Below are positions 45,023-54,520 of a stretch of DNA of 64,000 bases, one piece after another. Position 1 is the stretch's first letter. Each line of letters begins with the position of its first letter. Position numbers and translations under genes: made by a program. Origin of the DNA: Planctomycetota bacterium (lineage in GTDB: Bacteria > Planctomycetota > Phycisphaerae > Sedimentisphaerales > Anaerobacaceae); NCBI GenBank assembly GCA_019456195.1, contig VRUK01000002.1, positions 1-64,000 of the forward strand, read 5' to 3'. The notes under the pieces are model-generated. The model was not told where the DNA came from. It searched no databases and saw nothing but the letters and a program-made list of their open reading frames with translations.

Positions 45023-45189
45023 ATTCGGTTAAAGCGTAGGTGAACTTGGTATATCAGATCCATGGAGTGGCTTGGAGAGAAAAATCGTTTGGGTAGAGGC
45101 TCAAATTTGGGTTGCCTGGGGGGAAATTTGTGCCTCTCGGGCCCCGAACGATTTTTCTCGGTCGTTCGAAACACCGAATCCACCTACGC
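45023..45189. other. Strongly self-complementary element between korD and nagA-like gene
   Basis: A 13-bp perfect stem (GAGAAAAATCGTT at 45077-45089 with AACGATTTTTCTC at 45147-45159) encloses two more helices: AGAGGC 45095-45100 with GCCTCT 45132-45137, and CAAATTT 45102-45108 with AAATTTG 45124-45130. Around it GCGTAGGTG (45034-45042) pairs with CACCTACGC (45181-45189). ATTCGGT (45023-45029) pairs with ACCGAAT (45173-45179) in a crossing order, so either a pseudoknot or two alternative folds. It lies upstream of the korD promoter, so it is not in that leader; it could be a small RNA, a leader of the nagA-like transcript, or a miniature palindromic element. The surrounding 44920-45376 holds no supported gene. 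Confidence 0.55.
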
Positions 45190-45376
45190 ATTTGCCGGAA
45201 GAGCCAAATTAAGCGGATTATTCTCGATATTTGAATTGTACTTTTGCTGCGGCTTACACATATTAGGGATAACAACTCGCTGGACAAAAATGCCGTAAAG
45301 CCTTAAACTAATACTGATAGGTGATGTTAGTTAAGCTTCATTTTACCCTTTAAACGGATTTTGCGAAAGTTTCAAG

Positions 45377-46669
45377 ATGAAGACAATTAAGCTCAAAGGC
45401 GGCTACGCAGTCACACCGAACAGCGTTGAACGTACCGATATCATTATGCGCGACGGGAGAGTCGAATTTACTGCCGATGAGGACGACTACAGCGAAATCA
45501 TCGATATCACCGGCAAATATGTCGTGCCGGGATTTGTTGACATACATTTTCACGGTTACAACCTCTTTGAATTCACCAGCGGTCTTTATGACCCAAAATC
45601 CGAGACCTTTGATAATAGCCCATCCGCGTATGAACATGGCCTGGATATGCTCAGAAAAACCCTGGCGAGATTTGGCGTAACAGGTTTTTACATAGGGACC
45701 TGGGCCAGCCCGGTTGAGAATCTGCGATATTGTTTTGCTCAATTATATAATTATCTAAGTAAACCGCAAACCCAGCCGGGGGCCAGGCTTTTGGGCGGAC
45801 TTTTAGAGGGTAGTTTCATAAATCCTCAGATGGCCGGTGCTCAAAATCCTGACATGGTCCTTGAATTTGCCACCGATTCCTTCGATAGCATCGCCGACAA
45901 AGGGACAATCAAGCTGGCCAATGTTGTGCCGGATTTTGGACAAACCGGCTATAAGCTGATTGATTATCTCACAAACAAAGGCATCGTAGTAGGGGCCGGA
46001 CACACCAACGCAACCTGTGATCAGATTGAAGAAGCAATCCGGGCCGGTCTTAAGTACTTCATTCACTTTACCAACGGCCCGACGGGCGGTTCGTACAAGC
46101 CGTTCCATGGCGGCGGAGCTATTGAAGCTGTGCTGAAATCCGAGGAGCTTTATGCCGAGCAGATTCTTGACGGCTACCATGTTAATCCCGCCTACGTGAG
46201 GGACATTCTGAAGCGAAAAGGCGCTGACAGGATAATAGGAGTAACGGACTGTCTGTTCGCAGCAGGTTCGCAGGTCAGGCAGTTCACCGGCGGCGGTATC
46301 CAGGGTGCCCTCAGCGAAAGCGGCGAATACTTTCAAGTTGTCGAAAAGCCCGGCACCCTCTTCAGCAGTAATCTTACAATGGACCGCGGATTTACCAACC
46401 TGCTCAATTGGCTCTCTGCGGATATGCAGGGTATCTGGAACCCCCGGCATGATGCGCTGAAACTCGATCAGGCTCTTGTTACAGCGGCGAAGATATTGTC
46501 AACAAATCCGTGTGTGTTGACCCAAATGGATAAAGAAGGCTGCGGCTCGATTGTCGATGGGGCCAAAGCTGATTTGTGCGTGCTCGACATCGCAGGTCAG
46601 CCGGGCGAATATAAGGTAACGATCGAGCGGACTATAGTAGATGGCGATACGGTTTATTCGACCGGATGA
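45377..46669 (+). CDS. NagA-like N-acetylglucosamine-6-phosphate deacetylase family amidohydrolase
   Basis: 430 residues of the amidohydrolase superfamily. GFVDIHFHGYNLFEF carries the first metal site (HxH), then GLLEGSFINPQMAGAQ with the metal-binding Glu, VVGAGHTNA with His, FIHFTNGPTG with His, and the catalytic Asp in GVTDCLFAAG. Ordinary NagA has H-x-E-G-P and ends that loop in GAH; here these read LLEGS and GAQ, so the substrate may be a variant amino sugar. It is followed 52 nt later by a galactokinase-like gene, suggesting amino-sugar catabolism. Confidence 0.82.
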   Translation: MKTIKLKGGYAVTPNSVERTDIIMRDGRVEFTADEDDYSEIIDITGKYVVPGFVDIHFHGYNLFEFTSGLYDPKSETFDNSPSAYEHGLDMLRKTLARFGVTGFYIGTWASPVENLRYCFAQLYNYLSKPQTQPGARLLGGLLEGSFINPQMAGAQNPDMVLEFATDSFDSIADKGTIKLANVVPDFGQTGYKLIDYLTNKGIVVGAGHTNATCDQIEEAIRAGLKYFIHFTNGPTGGSYKPFHGGGAIEAVLKSEELYAEQILDGYHVNPAYVRDILKRKGADRIIGVTDCLFAAGSQVRQFTGGGIQGALSESGEYFQVVEKPGTLFSSNLTMDRGFTNLLNWLSADMQGIWNPRHDALKLDQALVTAAKILSTNPCVLTQMDKEGCGSIVDGAKADLCVLDIAGQPGEYKVTIERTIVDGDTVYSTG

Positions 46670-46727
46670 AACTTCGTATTTGCCAGCATTTTGAAAAGCA
46701 GGCGGATATATTTTAACAGGAGTGCTT

Positions 46728-48380
46728 ATGGCTTTTGAAGTCGGTGGCCGGCGGAACCTCGGCGATTGGATTGCTCTGATTAAAGAGGCAAACAGTCCCT
46801 ATTGCACCAGGTTGGACCAAATCTACGGTGATAATAAAGACTTAAAGGCCGAAGCAGCCCGGATGTGTTTGCAATGCCTTGAAGAATTTACCGGCAGATA
46901 TGGCGCAAAAGGCAATGTTATTATAGTACGCTCAACCGGTCGTGTTAATCTGTTGGGCACTCATATCGACCACCGAGGCGGTTCCGTCAATCCGGTCTGT
47001 GTAAAGGATATGTGGCTGGTAGTCCAGCCGCGCGATGACGACCGGGTACTGCTCAAAAATGTCGATTCGAGCCAGTTTCCTGACGAGCAATTCAGCATCA
47101 GCGATTCCCTGCCGACCGCTGAAAAAATCCGGGACTGGGACACATGGTGTTACCAGGAATATGAAAAGCGCAAGAACGACCCATCGGTTACTTGGTCGAA
47201 TTATATACGCGCCGCTGTCCTGTACCTCCAGCACCTCAATACAAACGACGAAGGCATCTTTACCCCGGCGATTAAGGGTATGAATATGATGATCTATGGC
47301 AATATACCAATAGCTGCTGGCCTAAGTTCGTCATCGGCTTTGGTTATGGCCGCCGCCGAAGCCGTAATAAGGATAAACTCGCTTGATATTAAACCTGTCG
47401 ATTTAGTTGAGAATTGGGGTTTTGCCGAATGGTATGTGGGAACACGAGGCGGTTGCAGTGACCACGCTGCAATTATATCCGGCAAACTCGGTACAATTCT
47501 CCATATCACAGCTTTTCCAATGTCGGTAGAGAACGCCGCACTTCCGGGCGGGCACAGTTTTGTTCTGGCCAACAGCAACATCGAAGCGAAGAAGCAGGCC
47601 GGGGCACGCGATGTTTTTAACAGCCGGGTAGCTGCGTATATATTCGGATTGATGATGATACGCGAAAACTTTCCCCAGTATGCCGGAAAACTCAAACAAC
47701 TTCGCGATATCAACCCGGAGACACTTGGCGTTGATGAGGTTCAAATCTATCGAATAATAAAGTCATTGCCCACCTCTGTCAACCGTGCGGACATTCTAAA
47801 AATCCTCTCCGAACACGAGCAAAAGGTTCATCGTGTTTTTAGAAGCCATGCAGAACCTGAACAGGGCTACCGTCTCAGGCAGATATGTCTTTATGGGATA
47901 GCCGAGTGTATTCGTGCTGAGATGGTCCCGAAGTGCCTGAGAACCGGCGATATGAAAACCTTCGGTGAGTTGATGAGCGCCTCCCACAATGGCGACCGCG
48001 TAACAAAAGTAGTTGACGGCCAGCGAATACCAACCGACAACAGTTATCCGGCCCAAAGGATAGATGCCCTTATAAGCGACTTGAAATCAGGGGACAAGCC
48101 GCGTATGAATCAAGCCCGGCTATGGCGACAGGGAGGTGGTTATAATGTAAGCCTGCCCGAAATAGATATGCTCGTTGACATTGCGCTGGCAACTCCCGGA
48201 TGTTTAGGTGCCTGTCTTGTCGGTGCCGGGATGGGCGGCAGCATTGTTGCTGTTGTCCAGGATAAACATGCAGAGCAGCTCATCGAAAATATGGCTGAAA
48301 AATACTATAGCCCGCGCAATCTGCCGTCGGGGGTGGAGATTATTACCCCCGTGGGTGGTTTATGCACAATGGATATCTGA
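46728..48380 (+). CDS. Galactokinase-like GHMP sugar kinase, extended
   Basis: 550 residues from the ATG at 46728 (ACAGGAG upstream; a GTG two codons before overlaps it). Galactokinase signature region GRVNLLGTHIDHRGGSVNPV near 74-93, ATP loop PIAAGLSSSSALVMAAAEA, and C-terminal GACLVGAGMGGSIVAVV. Galactokinases normally read GEHTDY; here GTHIDH, so the sugar differs or is bound otherwise. The protein is about 150 residues longer than a typical galactokinase. Together with the NagA-like gene it may phosphorylate an N-acetylated or other hexose; the substrate is not known. Confidence 0.8.
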   Translation: MAFEVGGRRNLGDWIALIKEANSPYCTRLDQIYGDNKDLKAEAARMCLQCLEEFTGRYGAKGNVIIVRSTGRVNLLGTHIDHRGGSVNPVCVKDMWLVVQPRDDDRVLLKNVDSSQFPDEQFSISDSLPTAEKIRDWDTWCYQEYEKRKNDPSVTWSNYIRAAVLYLQHLNTNDEGIFTPAIKGMNMMIYGNIPIAAGLSSSSALVMAAAEAVIRINSLDIKPVDLVENWGFAEWYVGTRGGCSDHAAIISGKLGTILHITAFPMSVENAALPGGHSFVLANSNIEAKKQAGARDVFNSRVAAYIFGLMMIRENFPQYAGKLKQLRDINPETLGVDEVQIYRIIKSLPTSVNRADILKILSEHEQKVHRVFRSHAEPEQGYRLRQICLYGIAECIRAEMVPKCLRTGDMKTFGELMSASHNGDRVTKVVDGQRIPTDNSYPAQRIDALISDLKSGDKPRMNQARLWRQGGGYNVSLPEIDMLVDIALATPGCLGACLVGAGMGGSIVAVVQDKHAEQLIENMAEKYYSPRNLPSGVEIITPVGGLCTMDI

Positions 48381-48417
48381 TTTGCTCGGCGAAGAGGTTT
48401 GTTATTTCCCGGATGAT

Positions 48418-49782
48418 TTAAACCGCTTCTTCTACAGCCTCGCGAATTACCTCGCAGCCTTCCATGACCGCTTCTTCACTAATGCACAAAGGCGGCGCTA
48501 TCTTAACGCAGCCTCCGCCCACACCCACAGGCGCGAACATCAGTAAGCCCTTTTGGAAACAAAGATTGATCACATTCCATGCCAGTTCGTAGTCCGGTTC
48601 TTTACTACCCTTTTTGACCATTAGCAATCCGGCGACAAGGCCAGCTCCCGGCGCAAAACCTATGACGTCGGAAAACTCGTTCTTTATCAACTGCAAGTGT
48701 TTCTGGAGTACCAATCCGACCTTTGCCGCGTTCTCAACTAACTTTTCCTGTTCGATAACTTCTATACTTGCCAAAGCGGCCGCACAGCAAATGGGATTAC
48801 CCGAGTGAGTACTGGTCATTTCGTTGGGCCCGAACAAATCCATCACATCTTCGTTGCCGATTACTCCGCTGATTGGCAATGAGCTGCTGACTCCCTTGCC
48901 TATACAGAACAAATCGGGCACAACGTCGTACAGCTCAAAACCCCACATAGTTCCGCATCTGCCGAAACCAGCCTGGACCTCATCGAAACAGAGCAAAGCG
49001 CCATGCTTGCAGCACCATTTTCTAAGGTCCTTTGCGTATTGTTTTGGCATGAAGTTAGGCCCTACTCCCTGATACGTTTCACCTATTACTCCTGCCACGT
49101 TATCCGCCTCGACCCCAAGCCGCGCAAGGGTCTTCTCGAACAGCTCGAATCCGGTGTCTTCACAGCGGAATCCATCGGGCAGCGGCACATGAACTATCTC
49201 GGGATCGAGATTTTTTATCCATGCTTTGCCGTCACTCGAACCTCCCATCTGCTGCGCACCCAGGGTCCTGCCGTGAAAGGCATTTTCAAATGAAACTATG
49301 ATGCTCTTGTCATCTGTGCCATGCTTTCGTCCGTATGTGCGCATCAGTTTCAGGGCGCACTCTGTGGACTCTGCGCCGGTACTGAGTATGAAAACCTTAT
49401 TTAAGCGTTCCGGTGCAAGTGAAACTAACTTCTGTGTAAGCTTAATCCTTGGCTGGTTGGGAAAACAATATGTGTGCAGAAGCGGTTTGGAAGCTTGATT
49501 AATAATTGCATCGGCGATTTTTTTAGCCCCATGGCCGGCATTGGCAACAAGTACACCGGATGAAAAATCAAGCCACATATTGCCGTAAGCATCGTAAACA
49601 TTTACACCATGAGCGCGGTCCCAGATTACCGGTGGCTGACCTCGCATACTTAATGGCTCCGCCTCGCGAAGCTCTTCAATCTGTTTTATTGTCTCATCAT
49701 TTGGAATAGATCCGGAAAGTTTACGGAACTTTGTTGATACAGGCTCTACTTTGATTGAAACAAGTGGGAATTCTTTTGCCAT
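48418..49782 (-). CDS. Class III PLP-dependent aminotransferase
   Basis: 454 residues of the 4-aminobutyrate/ornithine aminotransferase class. WLDFSSGVLVANAGH, the STGAESTECALKLMR phosphate-binding region, ENAFHGRTLGA, CFDEVQAGFGRCGTMWGFE (PLP Asp) and the lysine in CIGKGVSSSLPISGV near residue 296 are all present. It lies 51 nt downstream of a Gfo/Idh oxidoreductase on the same strand. An oxidation-then-transamination route to an amino sugar or its breakdown is a plausible reading, not proven. Confidence 0.88.
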   Translation of the reverse strand: MAKEFPLVSIKVEPVSTKFRKLSGSIPNDETIKQIEELREAEPLSMRGQPPVIWDRAHGVNVYDAYGNMWLDFSSGVLVANAGHGAKKIADAIINQASKPLLHTYCFPNQPRIKLTQKLVSLAPERLNKVFILSTGAESTECALKLMRTYGRKHGTDDKSIIVSFENAFHGRTLGAQQMGGSSDGKAWIKNLDPEIVHVPLPDGFRCEDTGFELFEKTLARLGVEADNVAGVIGETYQGVGPNFMPKQYAKDLRKWCCKHGALLCFDEVQAGFGRCGTMWGFELYDVVPDLFCIGKGVSSSLPISGVIGNEDVMDLFGPNEMTSTHSGNPICCAAALASIEVIEQEKLVENAAKVGLVLQKHLQLIKNEFSDVIGFAPGAGLVAGLLMVKKGSKEPDYELAWNVINLCFQKGLLMFAPVGVGGGCVKIAPPLCISEEAVMEGCEVIREAVEEAV

Positions 49783-49833
49783 CCTGGTTTTGGTTTCTTT
49801 CTATTTGCTCAAAAAGAGAAATTAAAATGTTTA

Positions 49834-51102
49834 TCAATCTTTGTGAAAATCGACGCCGCCATTTTCACCGTATGTTATTTCTACCCTTCTGCCGCCGTTT
49901 AAAATCGATAACCGCGCCGCCTCGGTCACCAGCTCATTGTACGAACTGTTCGCTGGCGTTGCCATTATACCTTCGCTATCGAATTGTTTAATCAATTTCT
50001 GCCTGCTGGCTAAAGCTTCTTTGTGGTCAGTCCCGCCGGATACTTCAATACACTTGCAGATATTTTTTATTATAAATTCTATCGAACGATACCCGTATCC
50101 GACAGGAGTCAGCCCTTCGCCGCCAAGCTCGATATACTTAAAATAATCCGGACTCGGCTCAGAGTAATATGTATCACCCGGCTCGCTGCCTTTTGTAATA
50201 TAACAGTGTTCGATACCGCGATACTGGTCGTTGTGTACGAGCATACCGCTTTTATCCTCACCTCGGCTGTACATACGGAGGCCCTGAAAATTACCGCCCG
50301 GCCCTTCGTCGGGATAACCCATAATGTTTGTAACGTGCAGGCACGCATCGTTTTCCCAGATAACACGGGCATCGGTCCACAAGTAACCTTTTTTGCCGTT
50401 TGGGTATGAATCTTTTATGCCATATACGGATACCATTTTGGGCAGTAGTCCCGTAATGAAATGCACCTGGTCAACGTAATGGCAGCCGACATAAGTAAAC
50501 ATATCGGAATTTTCTACAGTACACCAGTTCTGGAAATTCGAATCTCGATAGTAATAGGGCTCGTTCATTTCCGCGTGGCCGATACGAAATTCCCCGAATC
50601 TGCCTTCTCTGTAAAGCTGGCGGGCCATTAACGCCCTGTCGTCGAGCCGCTTATGATATTCCACCGCCACGACAAGCCCTTTCTCGTATGCGATTTTTTC
50701 GATTTCCACGGCCTGTGAATATTTTAACACTAATGGCTTCACACAGACAATGTGCTGCTCGGCGGCAAGGGCCGCTTGTAAAACCGGATAATGCAGTTGG
50801 TCCGGCACCGCAACGATTACAATGCTGCCTTTGGGCATCTTGTCGATTGCTTCTTTAAATAAATCGGGGAAATTCTCTTGCGGGTCGGTATCCGTCGAAG
50901 GGTACGCCTTGAAGCTGTGAGAGGGAAATGCTTTTTTGAGTGTCTTCTCCTGTTCCAGCACTCTCAGCGGAGCGCTGTTCAATGCGCACGCACTAACCTC
51001 ACCGACAACACCAAGGCGCTGAAGCTGATAGACCGAAGGCAGAATCTGCACCTGCGTTATCATCCCGCCGCCAACAATACAAATCTCGGGTTTCTTACTC
51101 AT
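49834..51102 (-). CDS. Gfo/Idh/MocA-family oxidoreductase (cytoplasmic)
   Basis: 422 residues from ATG 51102; the frame extends 16 codons further but that start lacks support. The Rossmann loop reads ICIVGGGMITQVQILP. VAVPDQLHYPVLQAALAAEQHIVCVKPLVL contains the family lysine (CVKP, where EKP is usual), and YHKRLDDRALMARQLYREGRFGE follows. There is no Tat signal, in contrast to the homologue at 14818. It heads a two-gene minus-strand operon with the class III aminotransferase and diverges from the heparinase-like gene. Confidence 0.87.
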   Translation of the reverse strand: MSKKPEICIVGGGMITQVQILPSVYQLQRLGVVGEVSACALNSAPLRVLEQEKTLKKAFPSHSFKAYPSTDTDPQENFPDLFKEAIDKMPKGSIVIVAVPDQLHYPVLQAALAAEQHIVCVKPLVLKYSQAVEIEKIAYEKGLVVAVEYHKRLDDRALMARQLYREGRFGEFRIGHAEMNEPYYYRDSNFQNWCTVENSDMFTYVGCHYVDQVHFITGLLPKMVSVYGIKDSYPNGKKGYLWTDARVIWENDACLHVTNIMGYPDEGPGGNFQGLRMYSRGEDKSGMLVHNDQYRGIEHCYITKGSEPGDTYYSEPSPDYFKYIELGGEGLTPVGYGYRSIEFIIKNICKCIEVSGGTDHKEALASRQKLIKQFDSEGIMATPANSSYNELVTEAARLSILNGGRRVEITYGENGGVDFHKD

Positions 51103-51363
51103 CGAGTCATCTCGTAAATAAACTTTTCCATAATTTCGCTTCTTTCTCAAAGAAGTCCTATAGATTTGGCATAATCATAATCAATTTCAGCCCAAGCTGC
51201 AAAAGATTTTCCTTGCCTTGAAGGTATCAAATATTCTATAACATTTGGAGATGTTGCACCGGAAAGTAACCTGTCAGCCTTTGCCGGTTTCAAGAAAGGC
51301 AAAGGAGTCTTGTTGTCGGGAGGGTTCGCAATATTAACACAACTCAGTAAATGGAGGTAGATT

Positions 51364-53223
51364 ATGACGAATGTTTGCAGATTTCTCACGCTGGCGGTTA
51401 CTCTTGGTCTTTGCCTTTCGTTGTCAGGCTTAGCTCAGGAAACTCCCGTAGATTCTTCTGAAGTTCTAAATACACTCGAAAAGAACCATCCCAGATTGAT
51501 GTTGAATAACAAAGACCTTGGGCACCTGAAAGTATTGTATGTGAAAGATAAGGTTTTACAGAAATGTTTGAAAGATGTTCTTAAAGATGCGGACAACTGC
51601 GCTGAAAAACCGATGCTTACTTACCGAAAGATTGGCCCCAGGCTGCTGAGTGTCAGCAGGGAATGCGTGCATAGAATTTACGCCCTTGGCCTTGCGTACA
51701 GATGGACCGGCCAAGAAAAATATGCAGAAAAAGCGGCTCAAAACCTGCTGACCGTCTGCGCATTCAAGGACTGGAATCCGTCCCACTTTCTCGACACCGC
51801 TGAGATGTCACACGCGGTCGGAGTCGGTTATGACTGGCTGTATTCCTATCTCGATGGGAATACAAGGGAGAAAATCAGGGCTGGCCTCGTTAAGAACGGC
51901 CTGATACCGGCGCTAAGCGCCTATCAAAAATCATGGTGGAGCAAAAGTGAACACAACTGGAACCAGGTCTGTAATGCCGGGATGTTAATCGGTGCTTTGG
52001 CAATCGCCGAATCCGAACCGCAGTACGCCGAGAAGATTATCAACTCTGCGATTAAATCGTTGCCGCTTGCCCTGAAAAGCTACGGCCCCGACGGCGCATG
52101 GATGGAAGGCCCCGGCTACTGGAGTTATGCAACGCGTTATACGGCTTACGGGCTTACCGCGCTGCAAACCGCTCTTGGCACAGACTTTGGTCTGCTTAAA
52201 ATTAAGGGGCTGGCCGAATCAGGAAACTTTCCAATATACACGGCCGGACCCAGAGGCCTGTACTTAAATTTTGCCGACTCTGGAGAAAAAGGCTCCAGAA
52301 GACCCATGCCGTGTATGTTCTGGCTTGCTCGAACCTACGATAATTCTCTATACGCCGAATCCGAACACGCTGCAATCACCAAACGCGACGCCAGTGCCCA
52401 GCACATAGTTTGGTATATGCCGCCTCCGAGAAAGATTCCACAAAAAGCGCTCGATTGCTATTTCCGCGGCCCTGTAGAGATAGCAGTATTCCGCAGCGCC
52501 TGGAACGACCCGGAAGCGCTCTTTGTCGGCGTTAAGGCCGGCTATAACCAGGTTAATCACGGCCATCTGGATTTGGGTAACTTCGAGCTTGATGCTATGG
52601 GCGTTCGATGGGTGCGCGACCTCGGCTCGGACAACTACAATCTGCCCGGCTACTGGGATGGAAAAAGAGGCGGCAGGAGGTGGGATTATTACCGCTTGAA
52701 TTCGAAAAGCCACAGCGTCCCGCTGCTCAGCGGCGAGAACCAGGACCCGCTGGCAGCATCCAACTTTACAAAATTCGAAACAGAGAACTCTTCTGCTTTT
52801 GTCCTTGTGGACCTTTCAAGCGCTTATCAAAAGTCTGCAAGCAAAGTAACCAGAGGCATTGCAATGGTAGCCGATAGGCGGGCGGTCCTTGTGCAGGATG
52901 AATTCGAAATCGAAAGTCCCTGTGAACTTGTCTGGGCAATGACGACAGATGCGAAAATAGATATAAAGGAACAAAATACCGCCCTGCTTACCCTTGCCGG
53001 CAGAAAACTTATCGCACGGCTTGTATCTCCTTCCGCAGCAGGTTTTGCAATCGAGTCGGCTCAGCAAAAACCTCCCCAGAAAACCAACAAGAGTGTAAGA
53101 CGGCTTATAGTTCGCCTACCCAATGCTAAGGGCGATGTTCGGGTAGCGGTCCTGCTTTCGCCGGTTTGGAAAGACAAGGAAGTAGTAACAAATGCACCAA
53201 TAAAGCCCTTGGCTAAGTGGTAG
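51364..53223 (+). CDS. Exported heparinase II/III-like polysaccharide lyase
   Basis: 619 residues; GGAGG precedes the ATG. A signal peptide (to about residue 24, LSGLAQ) leads into an alpha-toroid region (YALGLAYRWTGQEKYAEKAAQNLL, MSHAVGVGYDWLYSYL, SEHNWNQVCNAGMLIGALAI, GPDGAWMEGPGYWSYATRYT). The C-terminal beta-sandwich has the heparinase II/III pattern VNHGHLDLGNFELDAMGVRW followed by DLGSDNY. Enzymes of this type cut uronic-acid-containing polysaccharides such as heparan or alginate; the substrate is not known. It starts a plus-strand row of three exported enzymes. Confidence 0.85.
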   Translation: MTNVCRFLTLAVTLGLCLSLSGLAQETPVDSSEVLNTLEKNHPRLMLNNKDLGHLKVLYVKDKVLQKCLKDVLKDADNCAEKPMLTYRKIGPRLLSVSRECVHRIYALGLAYRWTGQEKYAEKAAQNLLTVCAFKDWNPSHFLDTAEMSHAVGVGYDWLYSYLDGNTREKIRAGLVKNGLIPALSAYQKSWWSKSEHNWNQVCNAGMLIGALAIAESEPQYAEKIINSAIKSLPLALKSYGPDGAWMEGPGYWSYATRYTAYGLTALQTALGTDFGLLKIKGLAESGNFPIYTAGPRGLYLNFADSGEKGSRRPMPCMFWLARTYDNSLYAESEHAAITKRDASAQHIVWYMPPPRKIPQKALDCYFRGPVEIAVFRSAWNDPEALFVGVKAGYNQVNHGHLDLGNFELDAMGVRWVRDLGSDNYNLPGYWDGKRGGRRWDYYRLNSKSHSVPLLSGENQDPLAASNFTKFETENSSAFVLVDLSSAYQKSASKVTRGIAMVADRRAVLVQDEFEIESPCELVWAMTTDAKIDIKEQNTALLTLAGRKLIARLVSPSAAGFAIESAQQKPPQKTNKSVRRLIVRLPNAKGDVRVAVLLSPVWKDKEVVTNAPIKPLAKW

Positions 53224-53285
53224 CCAATGTGATTATAAAACGAATTAGATGCTCTTAATATGTTGAGAAAATTATGAGGTATAAA

Positions 53286-54491
53286 ATGAAAAGTACATCA
53301 GTCGGTATTTACAGAGTATTTGTTGTCGGTTTATTACTTTTTGTGCTAACACTTTCGGGCAGGCTTGTTCGAGGTTCCCAAAATAAAAAGCCTCAGCTTT
53401 GTCAGGGGAATTATCAAAGCGAAGAAGCTGCAAAAGAACAGCTCGCCAAATTTGCCCGCAGCTACTCCAACAAGGCAGAATGGAAGGCCCGGGCCGAACG
53501 GATTCGTGAGGGGATTCTGAGAGGAGTGGAACTAACACCTTTGCCAAAAAAACGCCCGCTCAAGCGGATTATTCACAGCAGACGCAAATACGATGGCTAC
53601 ACCGTCCAAAACGTAGCATTTGAAAGCCTGCCCGGCGTCTTTGTAACCGGAAACCTGTATCGTCCTCGCAAAGCCAAGGGACCTTTCGCCGCTATTCTTT
53701 GTCCGCATGGCCACTGGAGCAAACCCGATAACTACGGACGCTTCCGAACCAATATGCAGAAGCGATGTGCCGCACTGGCTCGCATGGGCGCGATAGTTTT
53801 CTCTTATGATATGGTCGGATATGGTGACTGGAAGAATGCCGGATGGGAGCATAAACGCCCGGAGGTCCTGAAGTTGCAGCTTTGGAACAGCATCCGCGCC
53901 ATCGATTTTCTTACCTCGTTTAAAAAAGTTGACCCTAAGCGCATAGGCGTAACCGGAGCTTCCGGCGGAGGTACACAATCGTTTCTTTTAACGGCGGTTG
54001 ATGACCGTATTGCCGTTTCCGTCCCAACCGTAATGGTTTCGTCCCACTTCTTCGGCGGATGCGACTGCGAAAGCGGTATGCCCATCCACTTAAGCGAAAT
54101 GCACGAGACAAACAATACGGATATTGCCGCTTTAGCCGCACCGCGCCCACAGATGCTGATCTCCGACGGCAAAGACTGGACCAAGAATACACCAAACGTC
54201 GAATATCCTTATATCAAAAATGTATATCGTCTCTATGGCGCCCAAAATCTTGTAGGGTATGTGCACCTTCCAGACGAGGGGCATGATTATGGAATTTCCA
54301 AGCGTACCGGCGCCTATAAGTTTCTCGCCAAACACCTCAAGCTTTCACTCGACAAAATAACAAAGCCGGACGGCTCGATTGATGAAAGTTTTGTTACCAT
54401 CGAAAAGAAGGATGATTTGTACGTTTTCAACGATGAGCATCCCCGTCCTGCTCACGCAGTCAAACCTGACGATGAGCTGCCCTGGAATTAG
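53286..54491 (+). CDS. Exported alpha/beta hydrolase, acetyl-xylan-esterase-like
   Basis: 401 residues from ATG 53286, which has GAGG 6 nt upstream; an ATG four codons earlier is less well placed. A signal anchor ([18 protein letters not shown]) is followed by an alpha/beta-hydrolase fold: [13 protein letters not shown] as the oxyanion region, the nucleophile Ser in [13 protein letters not shown], and the catalytic His in LPDEGHDYG. It resembles planctomycete acetyl-xylan esterases and dienelactone-hydrolase-like enzymes. It lies 62 nt after the heparinase-like gene and 29 nt before the esterase-SGNH fusion. Confidence 0.82.
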   Translation: MKSTSVGIYRVFVVGLLLFVLTLSGRLVRGSQNKKPQLCQGNYQSEEAAKEQLAKFARSYSNKAEWKARAERIREGILRGVELTPLPKKRPLKRIIHSRRKYDGYTVQNVAFESLPGVFVTGNLYRPRKAKGPFAAILCPHGHWSKPDNYGRFRTNMQKRCAALARMGAIVFSYDMVGYGDWKNAGWEHKRPEVLKLQLWNSIRAIDFLTSFKKVDPKRIGVTGASGGGTQSFLLTAVDDRIAVSVPTVMVSSHFFGGCDCESGMPIHLSEMHETNNTDIAALAAPRPQMLISDGKDWTKNTPNVEYPYIKNVYRLYGAQNLVGYVHLPDEGHDYGISKRTGAYKFLAKHLKLSLDKITKPDGSIDESFVTIEKKDDLYVFNDEHPRPAHAVKPDDELPWN

Positions 54492-54520
54492 TTAAAAATT
54501 ATTTTAAGGGTTTGGAAAAG

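Noticed and set aside
45062-45298. Overlapping frames on both strands across the self-complementary element
   Set aside because: They are a by-product of the inverted repeats; neither has a start signal or a recognisable domain.
51147-51389. Minus-strand frame of 80 codons between the Gfo/Idh and heparinase-like genes
   Set aside because: It overlaps the start of the plus-strand gene, has no ribosome-binding site and no recognised family. The second half looks somewhat protein-like, so a gene remnant is possible but unsupported.
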